This document shows, one piece after another, positions 1-33,897 of a DNA stretch of 64,000 nt (within the stretch, counting starts at the first letter, position 1; the number at the start of each line of letters is the position of its first letter). The translations under genes and the position numbers were made by a program. Below the pieces are notes generated by a model, which ran no database searches, was not told the DNA's origin, and was given only the letters and a program-made list of their open reading frames with translations. Origin of the DNA: Coturnix japonica (taxonomy: Eukaryota; Chordata; Aves; Galliformes; Phasianidae); NCBI RefSeq assembly GCF_001577835.2, contig NC_029516.1:111680254-111744253 (forward strand), given 5' to 3'.

Positions 1-3000
1 TTCTTCTGGTATTATTTTAGGTTATTTGCAGAGAAATGAGTATCAGTATCAACGCTAATCCCCAGTGAACTCTACCTTATTATTTTGCCATTCAAACGTA
101 CTGGCTTCTCATTGTTCAGACACTTTTGCATTAAAAACACATATTTTTATGTTTTGTTGCTTGGGTTTATCATTTTGTTTTCTTCAAGGGAATGGTTTAC
201 GTTAGATTCTCTTGGCAAAACCCATCCAGATTTTGCAGAAATCCAGCTACGTTTAGTCCTTTTTCCACTGAGATTACAAATGAATCAAAGAAAGCAGTGA
301 AATCTGTCTGGCTTCCCTTAGAACTATGTGGCTTGTAGCACGTCTCGTTACATTCATATAGGACTGCTTACACAACAGTTACTTTAGTACTTACTGTATA
401 GAAGTAAATATATGGTATACTTCTATACATGCTGCTTCACATGATTTATGAACGACGGGATATACAGCATGTCCACAGCACAATAACTTTTTACTTCTGA
501 GGCACTATAATGATGTTTATCCATAGCACATCTCAAGATACATATGTTGAGGGTTTATACTATTAGAACAGGGCCTCTAATTACGATTTCTTGTCTCTTT
601 TTCCATGTAAGATGAAAAAAAAGTCATCTCAATATTTATCTTTGTTTAGAAATGCTTCCTTAATATGAGAGCTCAAAAATGAAGGATAACTTCAAGAATA
701 CATACATACATATATATAGATATTATTTCTTCCACACAGCATCAACCATCAACCATTAATTTAAGAAGCATCCCAGTACTTCTAAATGGCACATAATTAA
801 GTGTAATGCTGCACATAATGAGGTCCATGTACATCCTTCCCCTCTGGAGCACTCATTACTCCAGTGTATTTTCCACTGTGAAACAGGGAGAACAGAAAAC
901 ACTTGACTGTCCACAACAACTCATTCTTACTTGCTGCTCAGACAGCCCGGTGCCTCATCCAGTGATACCAAGACACAGTGGTACAGAAACATCTCCACTC
1001 TAACCATCTGATGATCCCCATTAACCCTGGTATTCAAGGCCATGCTGTGTGCACATCTTTCTGTTCCTATACGGCCAAAACACTCATGCAGCTGTACTTA
1101 CATTTTTCAAGCTATTTATCAGAGACAAAGGTACTGACTTCACTTTGTTCTTGAACATTACAGCTGACATGCAATAAATGTTACAAAATGACTGGAAAAA
1201 TACCTAGCATAACCCTGTGCTCAAGGAAATGGTGTTGTCAAAAGTGGAGGAGGTGGGGGGTGCTGGAAAGAGAGGGAAGTTTTAGGAAATATTTTGACTG
1301 ATTCGCTCTTCTACTTTCATGTTTGCCACTCACAGCTCCATGAGACTTGTCAGATTCATTTTGCTAAGAGGAAGATGTGAATTTTCTTCCTCTTACACTC
1401 TGAGGAAGAAAAAAAGAAAACAAACAAGGAAGGAGGAGGCATCCAAAGGAGTGTTTTGTGACCTCGCCATAGTCCAAATGTTTTTTTCCTCTGCACTTGC
1501 AGAGCACAATTAATAATACTTCATTTAGAGTCTGAATCTTTAATCATGGTTATCCTAATAAAATCCTCTCTGGTTTGATGAATTTCACATTAGTTTTCTT
1601 GGAGTGAACTCCAAACTGATTACTTAACAGAGAGCATTATCTAATCAATTATTTAGAGAAACAACAACCAAATTACACACAGAGACTGGGTAGCATATGG
1701 TGACTCATTTGTAGTCCTCTACTCCTCATCCTAAATCCCAGGTGGGAAACTACACTCTTCTTCTGAATATCAATCAAATTATATCTGTATAATTCCAGAA
1801 AGTGACCTTTTTCCCTTCAGAATAATTCATAATTTCATCAATAGTAACAGACAAGCATACCCCGACCCCAGTTTTGACAGCATATGTTATAGGATCACAA
1901 AACCTTCACTTACCATGCTTCTGAGCAGTTCCTCAGCATTTCTGTATGCTCCCCTGTACAACTCAAGTCCCATCGCTACACTACTATGGGACTTCACTGA
2001 GTGCACTGCTGATGCACAAGTCTCCCTGCTATCTTCCCAATGAGGAAAGCCCAATTCCTTATTTCATCCACTCCCAGTCTACATGTGCTCTAGGTAACCA
2101 TGAGGAACAGACAGGTTCTGATATTCTCTAGCTCTTATCGCTGGTTCCAAGCCAGTCAATCTGCACGCTGCTGTCCAGCTCTGAGGTGTCATTGACTATG
2201 GAAGTCTTCATAGGTGGCAGCCTTTGGGTGGCTCTTGTTGGGTGGTTGTTGGGCTGGGTGGACCCCGAGATCTCTTCCTACCACAGTCATACTGAGATTT
2301 GGTGATTATATGACACAGTTGACATAAATCCCCATAGTGCTAATAGAAGTATGTCTCATTTATGGCTGATTTCTCACCAGTGCAAGGTGAGAAGAATGGC
2401 AAAACTGAGCCCAGGTTGTATCCTCTACTGTTTCTGCATTACAAACTCCCAAAAAGAACAATGATTTATACAAGCATTTAAAAGTCTTAATTGGTCTGGA
2501 ACTGGAGATCAAAAGTCCTACGATGAGAGGGCACTTAAATTAGAGGTGATTTCTCCCTAAGCATCATCAGCTTTCTCAGTGCCCCAGCAAGAACTGATAG
2601 CACACGGTACAGGATCTTCACTCCAAGATCCCAAAGTACGTGTTTCACTGACTGACTAAGCCTACCAGGACACCAGCCAACACAGACTACATGCTGCAGG
2701 AAAAGCAAGCAAATCCGCAGGGTGAATTTCACCTATTCCTTGCCTTAAACCATGTATTGTTTGCAGATGAACCTGTTATTTGCCAGTTCTCTCCTTCCAC
2801 AGTTAATCATTACTCTTTGCACTTCCTGTGCACTTTTTCACCTTGTTTCTCTTTCCTTACTTCAGAGGTTTCTGAATGCTCTTGTAATAAGTAGGTACAG
2901 TAGTAGCATAGTATCCTATATCAAGCTCAGAGCACAGGTGATGCATTTACAAAAATCCCCTAAATATTGTAGAGCAAACGCATTAAGTAAAAGTTCTAGT

Positions 3001-6000
3001 ATGCTTGAAGATATTTTGAATTTACAGTACAGGGAGGGATCATCTCACCTAAGTGTATGTCTTCATATCTTTGTGGAGCCCTTCACCCTAACATCTCTCC
3101 AAGCTGCGATGGCAAAGTTGAGGCTCAGTACCCCTTTTTGGACTCCCATTTGCTATACCATTTCCAGTCCACTGCTCCTCATAGCTTTCATTGCAGTGGT
3201 TATTCTCCTTGTAGGGTAGCTGACACTGCCATGGGCAGGACATAGACATCCTCCAGCAGAGGCTCTACCACCCAAATGTCCTTGCAAACTTGACACAGGT
3301 GCAAAGAGCTCAGTTCAGCTTTCTAATATTTGAATAAATTCCCTGGAGAAACTTGGGTATCTCCAAGCATGCAGGCTGCCATATGCTTTGGAAATAGACT
3401 TCCTTCTGCTTGCGCAGAACTGGCCCCAGCCTGGATCGCCCTTCAGATACCCACAGTCTTTGACAGATCTGGGCCTAAGGCAAGAGTAACAATTTGTTGT
3501 ATCTTACATTGTAAGCAGAGAGGGACAAATAAATCAACAGGTGGGTTTAACAACATAAACAACATATTACTCTTGCACATGCAGTGGAATCCACTTCGTA
3601 CTTCTTGTTTTCTTCCAATGCACAATTCCATGAGCTTCATCATCATGCACAGGGCAATTTGCTTACCATAGTAATAGATTTATCTCTCGTTTTATTAATA
3701 GTCATTCCAAACAAGTAAAAAAAAATTGAATCCACAAATTTAGATTTATGCCTTTGGCAAATGCACACTGTTTAGTAGATTAGCAGATATAGCTGCCCTA
3801 CCCGGAAAACCTTGCTATCTGAGCCTTGTGTTATGTCCTCACAGATGTTCGCAAATAAATTCAGCCTCTGATTATTTTCAGATTAATAGCATCCTGTTCC
3901 ATTAGAGCACTGCCAAATCATCGTTTTAATGCCAGTCTTGCAAGGTTTTGTGTTGTGGGTTGGTGTTTCCTTTTTTTTTGTTGCTCCTCCGCTAAAGCCT
4001 GAGCTCTCAAACACACATTTGGCAGAACAACTCAACTTTCTTTGCTGAAGTCTTGAGCAGTTCTTGTTGTAAGCCTGACTCACGTTACCCTAGGGGCTCA
4101 AAGAATGGGAGTTAATCTTCACATTTTCTTAATCATTCTCGAGACTTTTAAGGGTCTGACTCATGATTTTAATGCCTACAGTAGGCAATATCGCATATAC
4201 GTTATATGTGTCATATCATCCATCTGCCAGTAAGCAAAATCCTTACAAAACATCCAATTAGATACTACTCAAGTGTTTCTAATGGACAACTCTATATTTC
4301 TCTTAGAAAAATGCACAAATGCAATGCCAAGTTACACCACTGCACTAGTCACAGCAACAGAAAATAAATTCTTCTTCATTCTGACTAAAAACAATTAGTA
4401 AAATCTACTTCCTACGCAGTCATGCAAGCGAAACCTGAACACTACGAAACTACTGCAGACTTCTCAAGTCAGCAGCCTACAAAACAGAAGGCTGTGAGCT
4501 GTGAAAACTCACTAAATATCAGCCATGCTTCCATTATACGCACCCCTGTCATTAAAACACAGGGTTGAGATGCAACTTGCAAAGGCTGGTTCCAATTGAG
4601 GAGTGTCAGAAGTGCAGATCTGCACAGCAACCCTTGCGCAACAGCAGAACATCACAAGCTCCACCCCTCTGGATGAAGACGTCAGCAAGTGCTATTTGTT
4701 ACCTTGGCCGATCCCTTGAGACTGATACCTTCACCATGTCAGCTAGGTTACAGCAAATTTGTCATATACAGTATTTCTGAGAAACTCTTGTAAAAAGCAG
4801 GGGAAAATGTCTTTGCTCCTAACGTGGGATGGTAGCATGTCATGTTTAAAAACTAATGACAAAAATTTGATGACTCAAGCTGACATTTAATCAATTTTAC
4901 ACTCAAGTGAATGGCTCTAATTTACAGTACTTGCCATCAAGTGACCAAGACAAATTGGAGAGCCATATTTAAAGTTGAAAACAGGAACGCATACAGAAAT
5001 AAATCTAAAAGCAATTCTGTCCACTTTAAGTTATCCTAAAACATGACTATATATTTATTTGAACAGTTTACTACTTCAGTTTCGGCTTTACTTTTGAAGC
5101 TACCAACAGAATCCTACTGCATTTAAGGTGAATTTGATGATCATATCTCAAAACAAATCAGAAGCATTTAGTCTGTTAGAACCATTCCTCCTCCCCCTAG
5201 CCCCCATGAATCTCATAGGCACGATTTGGTTATTCTTCATACTAGGCAAACCTAAGTAAAGAAAGAAAAAACGGAGTAAAGCCAAAAAGTACTTGGGAGA
5301 TATCTTTATTTCAAGGAGATTAGAGATTAATAAGTTAAAATACTATATCTGTAATTTAATAGATTACAATTAAAGACTAGAAGAACATTCACAGAGATTA
5401 GAGGCACGAGAAATACACTACTGCTTTGATGGAAACGCCTGCTGCTCGTTTTGCTAGAAACCAAACACATTTCTCTCTACATTTTTTGCTTGCAGATGTT
5501 AAATACACTTCAGCATCACACCAAAATACCCACAGGGACATACTGTATGATTCAACACTTTAACACCTGGGTTATTTGCCCCCTGAAGCAGATCCAGTAT
5601 CTCGCAGCAGTGAGAGAGAAGGGCATTCTCAATCAAAGCCTTCAGTCATTTCTATCAGAACGAAAATGGCGGAGAACTTACCCCACTCCTTGGCAGACAC
5701 TGTAGAAGGTCTCTATGAGCGCCACGATTTATCAGTTTGCATCTCATGAATTTCTTTTCCTTTTTAACGCGGTTAGCCACTTTATGTGATGTGATCGACC
5801 GACTGACACACGGAAGGAACACAATGCGCTTCTTTTTAAATAACAAAAGACATTTCTTCCGATGTTTTCTTCTTGTCTTTGGATACATGTTTACATTTCA
5901 CTGATTTTACTCAGTTTGCAATAATGTTGGGCCTCAGCGCAAAAGAAGTCAGCTGTTGTATGAAACAGAAAGGCAAAATACATAATGCATGCCACAGAGT

Positions 6001-9000
6001 GGATGCATTGAGTTAGATCTTAGCAAGCATCCGCACCTGCCACTTAGTCACTGCTAATAGCATTTTCCCAAGGCGATTTATTCTCCAAACATTTTAAAAG
6101 CAAAAATCACCAAAACTGAGGTAGAAACTGCATTCTAATGTTTCTATACCGTATTTCTCCGGCTGTATGCATACAGCACCTGTAGTCATTCATTTCTTAC
6201 AGCAAAATGGTGCAGCTATAGAACAAGTTGACAATCGTTCCAAATACACTGTCTCATAAACAACTGGGGAAAAATAACAATGGAAACTGATTACAGTCAC
6301 ATGCGTCAAGAAAGCAACATGCTATCAGGAACCACTGTTCCAGAGAAAACTCATTACACTGAATTGTATTTACACAGAAGAATAAGTAACTTGGCTTGAC
6401 AATGCTACCAAATGCTATCAACTCACATCACAGAGGAAATGCTGCAGTACACAGGAACAAAGCACAGGAATACAATTCTTGATGCATTTGGGCTAAGTAT
6501 GCTCACATTGGGATTATCTGGCACTTTCTGCTTATTATTAGCAAGCAGAACTTATCCACTGAGGGTGAACTTGCTTTTTTGCTCAGCTAACAGGCCAAGG
6601 AATAGGAAATGGTCAAACACAGCTGGCCACAGATTAAGACTTGGGGCGGCCCAAGCTTTGTGTAGCTAACTACCACAAGAAATGCTTGATTTGAGGCTAA
6701 GGTAACAATACATACACATTTCTTCTTTCTCCCTGAAAAGCTTGCATTTCCACTCCTATACAAATGCTTCTGGGAGACACACTTACAGCTCCAGAGGAGC
6801 AATGGATAGTTTTCAGGAAATTAAGGATTTTACATGTTTGTATGCATTTTAATTCCAATAACCAACTCCTCAGTGCATTTACCAAATGCCTTGATAACAA
6901 TTGTATGCAAACATGAAAAGCAGTAACAGCTTTTTATTTCCTAACGGCCTTTTATTTCTTCTTGTGACTGCAGACACTTCTCAACATAATGAAGAGCAAT
7001 GTGATCCCACATTGGTGCCTGACAAGTTCACACTGAACATCTCAGAGGCAGCAGCTGACTCCACACATGCTGTTAGCTCACACCAAATGCTAACTGAAAC
7101 CCCAGGGCATAAAGCATATTTTAGATCCAAAACACTTGCAGCCGAGTGCAATTATCTCAATAAAAGATGCCACTAAGCAAAAGCATAAGCTTTGGAAGAG
7201 TTGGTTGTTCAATGGAGTTTGAATAACATAGCAACACAGCAGCCAAATGAAAGGCGATGCAACAGCTCCAGATGGCACATGTGAAAGAACAGCACCACCT
7301 GGGTTTTTGGAAGTGTAATAGGTGCAAGTAAAGGACAAGAAATCAAGCTTAAGAACATTAGGGTTACATTTTGTTAAGCTTCTTTGGTCATCTGAAAAAG
7401 CTTCACTCATACTGTTTCATACTTCTATAGCCCAGTGTTAAGTCACTCAAGTACCTCGATGCTGATAAAAATCAAAGTAAGCAGGCTGCAGTTTTCCTTT
7501 GCCTTCCCACAGGAAGGGTCAGACAGCTGTATTCAAAACCCTACACCATACTTAACACATAGACACTGCCCACTCTTGAAGGTATGTACAAGAACTTACC
7601 TTCAGAAACTTAGCAGCTTAAGTATGCATTATAACCACACTAGTATAACTACCTGAAATGTGTACACAAAATACACCAGTTGGGACCAGGGCACGTGAGT
7701 TACAGCTGTGCCAGTTTTAAGTCATTACCATCTTTCAAGCTGCTTCCTCACATCAGCCCCCCCTCTGCAGTAGCCTGCTGGCAAGCACAGTCATGTAATA
7801 CTTGCAAGCCTGCTTCAGCCAGGTTGGCATATTTCTTCAGCTAACCTAAACCATGCTGACTGAATCGGGTAAGAAAACACTGATATGTGCAGCTCTGCAA
7901 GCAGCAACCAATGAACGACAAAGAGCGACGCACAGAAACCTCTCTCATCCATTTGGATGGCTATGAATCCCATTAAAAAAAATCTGATTAATTAAGGACA
8001 TTAAGTGTCAAGAAGTACAAAAAGTGGATACTTTTGAGAAAAGCTTTTTGGTTGTTATAAGCAAGACAGTCTGTAGTATCTTCAGTAACAGTTTCAAGTG
8101 AATTTTACCATCAAGTTTGTTCACATCAAGACTATGCCAACTGAGCCCTCTGCTTTGAGAATCACTGTGACCTACCAGAGAGTCAATAATGATAATTAAT
8201 AACTACTGCAAACAGAAGCACTCATTGCAACAGTTAAATAGGCAGACAATTACATTTAAATTCTTCATAACTTGTCTGGTACTCAAATGCAAACAGGGGG
8301 AACAAAAGTTCCTTCTATTATATACATTACTATTCCTACACCATAAGCAATTAAGAACGGAGTTTCAGGCTGCATTCCAAGACAAATGTCTCGTTAGACT
8401 GTCACTGGAACTTTGTTGGACCATCTTCATAGAAGACTACAGTCCTACAGTCCAAGCCTAGAATGAAACACACTTGCAGCAGAGAGGATTTTAAGGTACT
8501 TGGAATCTGACGGATTCATAATTTCTGTAATTTGACAAAGACTAAAGCCTATAATACAATTTTTTATATTACAGAAATACAATTAAAAAAGAAAGTACCA
8601 TTGAACACTAACCTTTAGAAATAAGGACCAAATTTACTTGCATCCATGCAAAACACTTGTTTAGCAACCACTACATTCATCAGTCTTCATATAAGCTTTT
8701 CTAAAGAACAAAGCCTAAATTGCAAAAACTGAACTAATCCCTGACTTCTCAGATCAAAAGTTTAACAAACCAGCTCAGTGCTGAAAAGAAAGGGAATCTG
8801 AGCCTCAAAGGTAGATTTCAGATTTGCTTTGCCTTCCAAGAAGTTTCCCATTTAGATTTGTAAAATAATTCCTCCTAACTTCTAGCTTTTCCAGATCTAT
8901 GCCAAATAAATTGGTTTTTACACAAGTATCCTAACAGAAGTTGTGTAAACTAGGAAGGATTACAAAAAGAAGAGGGCACTTGCCCGTAAGTTTGGAGTCC

Positions 9001-9350
9001 AGTTTTCTGCCCATTGTTTGTTTTGACAAGGAAGAGAACTCTAAAGCTTTGAGTTCTACACTGTGGACAAGGTTTTGTTGGCATTCGAGACAAGCATATT
9101 TCAGTTACGTTCTACTGAATCCACTGTTAATGCTATAAAATCAGTTTTAATTGAACGCCTGTTTTCAGAGAGGCTGTGTTAAAGAACACTTCCTTATCTG
9201 GTTTTATAGACTGGGTAAGAAAACAATGTTACAGAAAGAGGGTTTTTTCCTATATTGTCAATACTCCCACCTAATGCTATGCATACTTCATCTCAAAAAT
9301 ATTAATCAAGCACAAACAAGACATTTTAGACAGTCAAAACCACACATTTA
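1..9350. other. Non-coding region downstream of MSL3
   Basis: AT-rich single-copy-looking DNA with no exon, RNA gene or mobile element that I can support. The longest open frame (2752-3219, plus, 155 codons) has hydrophobic ends but no family resemblance and is near the length expected by chance. Only short low-complexity patches are visible, such as a CATA/TATA run near 700-722 and a T-run near 3970. Old diverged repeats could be hidden here. Confidence 0.6.
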
Positions 9351-9369
9351 AGAAGCAGCCATTATGGTC

Positions 9370-9375
9370 TTTATT
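9370..9375 (-). terminator. MSL3: Distal poly(A) signal of MSL3
   Basis: A canonical AATAAA on the minus strand, about 750 bases past the stop codon, followed downstream by a GT-rich element. It is the better of the two visible signals. Confidence 0.5.
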
Positions 9376-10114
9376 AGGAAAAGAATACTTGCCAGTTAAA
9401 CTGCCATCATTTTATTGACTTTTCCACTTAACTTGTAGAAATTCTGTTCTTTTAAAATGGCTCTGGATCTCAGATATAGCCAGGCAGATGCTGTAATTCT
9501 AGCAAGGCATGCTCTCCTTGGAACTTTGATAGCCTTACCATGGCAAGAGCTAGCCACAACTTTGCAAAACGCAAAGTAAGCAACACATCTTTCATTTAAG
9601 CAAAGTCACTCTTGAGGCAGATTTCATACTAGCCGAACAGCGAGATAATCCATTAACTTAGGCAATCTTTTGTAAGCTTCACAAAATGAAGTGCAATTTG
9701 TAAGGAAAAAATTCATAAGATATTAGTAATGAATTTTCTTCATGTAGCTGCGCAGTCAAGTCTTATTACTCAGGCTGTAGAGGTTCAAGCTAAAACAAAA
9801 TTGCAATGTCCTGTTGCTAATGCATCTGCTTTTGTCTCCCTTTTTAATAGTTCTATGCAGTTCTATGCATTAGCAGACAGAATGAGGCGTCTTCATTCAC
9901 CTGAAGTAGTTTGATTCAATTCCCTAAGCAATTCACAACGCAGTCTATACACACTCTGTGAGAAGTTGCTCATTCCTGCTAAGTAATCCAGCCATCACAG
10001 AAGATATTCCTGTATTTCAAACTCCAGAAGTAGTTTCAGTTCTTTTTCATCTTCATCTTGTAGCCATGTGGCAGAACGGCATTGTCACAGGCTACATATT
10101 GTATGGATTCAATC

Positions 10115-10120
10115 TTTATT
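10115..10120 (-). terminator. MSL3: Proximal poly(A) signal of MSL3
   Basis: AATAAA on the minus strand beginning seven bases after the stop codon. If used it would leave a 3' UTR of only a few tens of bases. The downstream GT-rich element is weak (TGTAGCCTGTG), so its use is uncertain. Confidence 0.35.
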
Positions 10121-10127
10121 AATAGCT

Positions 10128-29632
<19,505 letters not shown>

Positions 29633-29636
<4 letters not shown>

Positions 29637-29647
29637 TTGTTCATCAT
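29633..29647 (-). promoter_or_regulatory. MSL3: Four-codon uORF overlapping the MSL3 start
   Basis: On the minus strand ATG-ATG-AAC-AAA-TGA (peptide MMNK) ends in a TGA that shares bases with the MSL3 ATG (ATGA overlap). The first uORF ATG has G at -3, whereas the MSL3 ATG has C at -3. This suggests leaky scanning or termination-reinitiation at MSL3 translation (inference). It matters only if transcription starts upstream of it. Confidence 0.5.
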
Positions 29648-29837
29648 GGCGCAAAGGAGAGCGCCCCGCCCCGCCCGCCGGGGAGGTGCTGCCGCCGGTC
29701 CCGCCCTCTCCGGCTCCTCAGGAGGAGGTGGAGGGGCGATGGGGTGTAAGAAAGGGGTCGGAATGGGAGCTGTAAAGCGTTGTATGGCTCTGCTGGTTAA
29801 ACCTTGTGCCGTCCTGTGCTGCCAAGATGGCCATTTC

Positions 29838-29926
29838 GACACCTCCAGGGGTAGTGACTCTCTGGGCGGCCTGTTCCAGCGCCTCTTAATGAGGATAAAT
29901 TCTTTGTGCAGCTATCCTGTCCAGGA
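29838..29926 (-). mobile_element. Decayed CR1 fragment upstream of MSL3
   Basis: ACACCTCCAGGGGTAGTGAC then GGCGGCCTGTTCCAGCGCCT matches the CR1 region around the usual CTGGGCAGCCTGTTCCAGTG. It lies about 200 bases upstream of the MSL3 start, at the edge of the CpG island. Confidence 0.6.
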
Positions 29927-31762
29927 GTTACCGTGCTTAAAGAAGAAATAACAGCAGAGGAAACTGAGCAACAAACTTCTTTTTGTATCCTGACCTCTGA
30001 CTTGTTGTGCCATTAACAGTAGTCATACTAGGTACTTCATACCATACTTCAACCATACTTCAACCATTTCTGTCCAAAACAGCCCTATGTTTTGCCTTGT
30101 TGTCTCCTTCTTCCTCACTGCTCTTTATTTCCAGACACTGCTTCTCACTGATCTCACCTCAGCCTCTCTTTATTCACCATAGCCACACTCGGGTTGCTGT
30201 TCTTTTTGACTCACATTTCTTCTTGTTCAGGTTTCCTCTTGAGATAAGGAGCATCTGCCTTTATCTCCCTTAGCCTCCTGGCTGCACAGAATCCTTGCCA
30301 GCACATCCCCCACTTTGCCAGATCTCTTTCCAGTGCTACTGGAAAGTTTAAAAGAATTTGGATGTGGGATGCACTTAAGAAAAAGTCAATCCAGAGGGAG
30401 CTCTGAGAGCACGAAGGTGGGTACATTGAGGAAACATTGGCACTGTGACATAAAAAAAACCTAGATCTACCAGAACATTAAATACCAGCTGTCAAGTTTC
30501 AAAAGTACCATTTTATTCAAAGGGAGGATGACCGAATGGCTGTGCAAAACCAACAGTAAAAAGCACTTGGAAAACAGGGGTTGTACATGTATATATACAT
30601 ATTGCATGTGCAATGTTTGTGAACAGTTGCAGTTGTCATGTACAGCATATAAACAAAAGGCCCAATGCAGGATGTATCTGGTCTATCAAAGCTTGAAACA
30701 GAGCTCCTCACTTTCATCCAGCAACTCCCTTAGAAGTGTATGCACACACACATATATATAGAAGTAAATGACTGTGGAGCTTCATCAGGTTCAGCTTTTT
30801 GGGGGTCAAGGTCCAAAATGCCGAGGAAAAGGACATGATTGCTGAGCTTGCTGAGAACTGCCCATAGAGCGGTACTTGCTTAACATCTCCAAGCCATGGG
30901 ATGAGCTGACCCAATGCATATTTTGATGAGATTCCCAGGGTGCTATATAGCTCGCAGGGAAGAAATATGATTTAAGAGCTCCTCTGGGAGACAAAGCAGC
31001 CTGAGAGAGGAAACCCACGCCTGCCGCCAAGACACCCTGCCAAAGGGCACCCCGATGGATCATGAGGGCTAAGGGTTTCGTGAGGAAGCATTTCAGCTGC
31101 CTCACATACTGCAGCTCAGAAGACATACTGCAGGCAGCTCCATGGTCACAGTTTTTATTTTAACAACACAACCAGTGCTGTTTGTTCTATGGCACTGGAG
31201 AGGGCCCCCAGCCTTGCTGCCACCACACAACATGGCAGTAGACTCAGAGCATTCTGAGAGCTGTAGTCCAGCTATGGAGGCTGGGTCACTCCCTCACACC
31301 AGTGGGATAAAATATTCAAGTGTGTTTGTTCAGGTATCAATTAAAGAATATTCTGAGATGCTGCTGTTGAAGCTGACTGTTAATGATATCGTGAAGATCT
31401 TGTGTGTGTAGCACACATATTGCAAAAGTGAATTTCCAGAAGGAATGATAGAGACACACACACTTTGCTTACGGTTAGTAGTAAATTTGCAGTAGTAGGT
31501 TGGTCTAAATCACATTAAACTGTAGGATATAGCTGTTTCTAATAGGAACAAGAAAGGACTGACTCTCAAACACTGGCAGGTCACCAAGGAAAATACACAA
31601 ATTTGCAAGACACTCATTGGCTCTGAAGGATTTGTTACTTATTTAATTGATGTTTTCTCATTGTCTGAATGAAAGAATACTCCAACCACAACAAAAAACT
31701 CCAGGTGAACAACCCAATTGCACAATATTTCAATATTTTTTGCCTTGGTTTCTGGCTTGTAA

Positions 31763-32028
31763 AATCACAGATTTACAGAACCATAGGGGTTGGAAGGGAA
31801 CTCTGGAGATCATGGAGTCCCACTCCCTGCTAAAGCAGGTTCCCCACAGCAGGTCACTGAGGTGGGTCTTGAATATCTCTAGACAAGGAGACTCCACATC
31901 CTCTCTGGGCTGCCTGTTTCAGGGCTCTGTTGCTGTGAGAGTGAAGAAGGAGTTCCTTGCTTTAGTCTGGAACTTCCTGTGTTCCGCTTTCTCCCAGTTG
32001 CCCATTGTTCTACTGTTACTCGCCGAAA
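31763..32028 (-). mobile_element. CR1 LINE 3' fragment
   Basis: Minus-oriented CR1 with AGGGGTTGGAAGGGAACTCT, the GGGCTGCCTGTTTCAGGGCT region and the GGAACTTCCTGTGTTCCGC region. Moderately diverged. Confidence 0.88.
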
Positions 32029-33897
32029 ATAAAAGGGTGATTATATTTCAAAGTCAGCAGTTCTTTGTTCAGAACAGGTTCAAAACGGAGAATTTCAGTC
32101 AGCTGAGCACGCTTGTTCTGAGAAAAAAACTTGACCACAGTGGGGTCAATGAAGCTACAGATTTTAAGGGAAAAAAAAGAGTATATGAAATATTCATGAT
32201 CACACGTAATTCAATGGCTGTTCATTGAGGCTTTACAAATGTGCAACCCCACCCACAATAAGGAATGTATGCAACAATTAGCTGATTTCTTACACTGTTT
32301 TGCATTGCTATAAAGGACAATGACTGCAGAGGAAGAAGCAGCAAGGTATACATAGCAGATATCATAAAGATTGTCTGTAGTCTCAAATGCTGTCTTCCTG
32401 CGTATTAGTATTGTGTATGTTTTGGTTTGGGGGGGGGGAAAAAAAGCTTTCTTGGAATCCAAGCCTCCATTATTACTGGCCTACACACTGAGACATCATA
32501 AATAATGCAGCAAGCTGCTGCCCCAAAGTCAGGAGCTTGGAACGCAGAAAGAAAATAGAGTTCCTACGGCTGCCTTGTGTCTGGAGAAGTGCTGAGCCAG
32601 GCAGAGTGCAAGGGCATGTGCAGTTCAAGTGGGGAGGGAACAGCTCCAGCAGGAGATCTAGGTAAGTGAGGGCCTTCTTGCAACACAGTGAAGCAGGACC
32701 CTGCTCTCGGAAGTCTGAAGCAATTGGTTTCTGGATGTGTGCAGCATGAACACAGAACATATCCCCAGCTGACAGAGAAGGCTGCCCAGGGTATGAAGGG
32801 CACAGCATGCCTTAGGACTCAGTCTTCTGCATTCTGCAGTGCTCACAACACAGAGGAAAATGGTGAAGTTTTTTTGGTTGCTCTTCATTTTACAGCCGCA
32901 CCCTTGGTGCAGATGCTTGCAAGGAGGCAGTCCCTTGTATTATGCAGTCCTTGAGTTTAAGCTGCTGCAGAGACTAAGATGAAATCCTTGGATTTTGGAG
33001 GGCAAAGTAATGGGATGATATTCATCCCTGTCATAGAAAATCAATGAGAAAATTTGCGTCTGTGTTTTCACAAAAGCCTCTTTTTAATTCCTGCTCTGCT
33101 TTTCAAATAAGAAACTTGAAAGCATCTCCCTGAGGCTTCCTAGTATTGCTCAGGAATGACTTCCATCAGCATAATTTTCATGCAAGCATCTCCCACCCTG
33201 CCTGTGCTACAGCTTCTAGTTTCCTCTTGTAGCCTTCAGCTCCCTGCACCTGCTTCCCTTCTTGGTGTACAAGGTTCTTAGTTATGTTCATTTCAAACTG
33301 GGTATTTTGAGGTGAGTCATAAAGAACAGGTGGAGAGGAATGTAGGCACTGGGTCAATATTTCTCTTCATGTAGCTGTAAGAGTACAAATTGGCAAGTCA
33401 TTAAAGTAACTGATACTAAAATTTGACCTTGTGCACTCAAAGATTCAATAAGGTTAATATGAAGTATGGGCAGGCAAACTGCACTTTTCCTTATGAAATT
33501 ATGTTCCACAAAGACCACCAACATGTTGCATACCTTCAGCTTACATGCCGATAGAGTAAAATCCTTCGTTAAATAAATCCATTCTTTTGCTAAGCTGTTC
33601 TCTGCAGTCACCTTTCTCCAAAGTAGAGAGGGGGTGGAGACTTTAAAAATATATATCTTTTTTGATAGATTACAGTGTTTATGATTGTTTTATTCTGCAA
33701 GGTCATGCAGTCACCATCACTTTCTGCTTCTCCCTTTACTGCTGTACCTGTACATGGAAGAAGTCAGGCACAGCAAGGTGCCAAATGCCAAGGTGCAGAT
33801 TGCCACTTAAATATGTTGCAGCGTGAGTGTCCAACCTTTTGTCTTGCCTGGGCTGCGCTGAGTGAAGAGTAATTGTCTATAAGGCAACATCTATATA

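Larger units (their letters stand above)
9352..10127 (-). other. MSL3: Probable 3' UTR of MSL3
   Basis: This stretch follows the MSL3 stop codon on the minus strand. It ends just past an AATAAA signal at 9370-9375. On the minus strand that signal is followed some 25-35 bases later by a GT-rich run (TGTGTGGTTTTG), as expected of a cleavage site. A shorter form could use the AATAAA only eight bases after the stop. The exact end is inferred. Confidence 0.5.

Noticed and set aside
2752-3219. 155-codon plus-strand frame with hydrophobic ends
   Set aside because: Length is near the expected chance maximum for this window. There are no splice or poly(A) signals in place and no family resemblance.
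31647-32228. 193-codon plus-strand frame
   Set aside because: It reads across an antisense CR1 fragment and its flanks, with no independent support.
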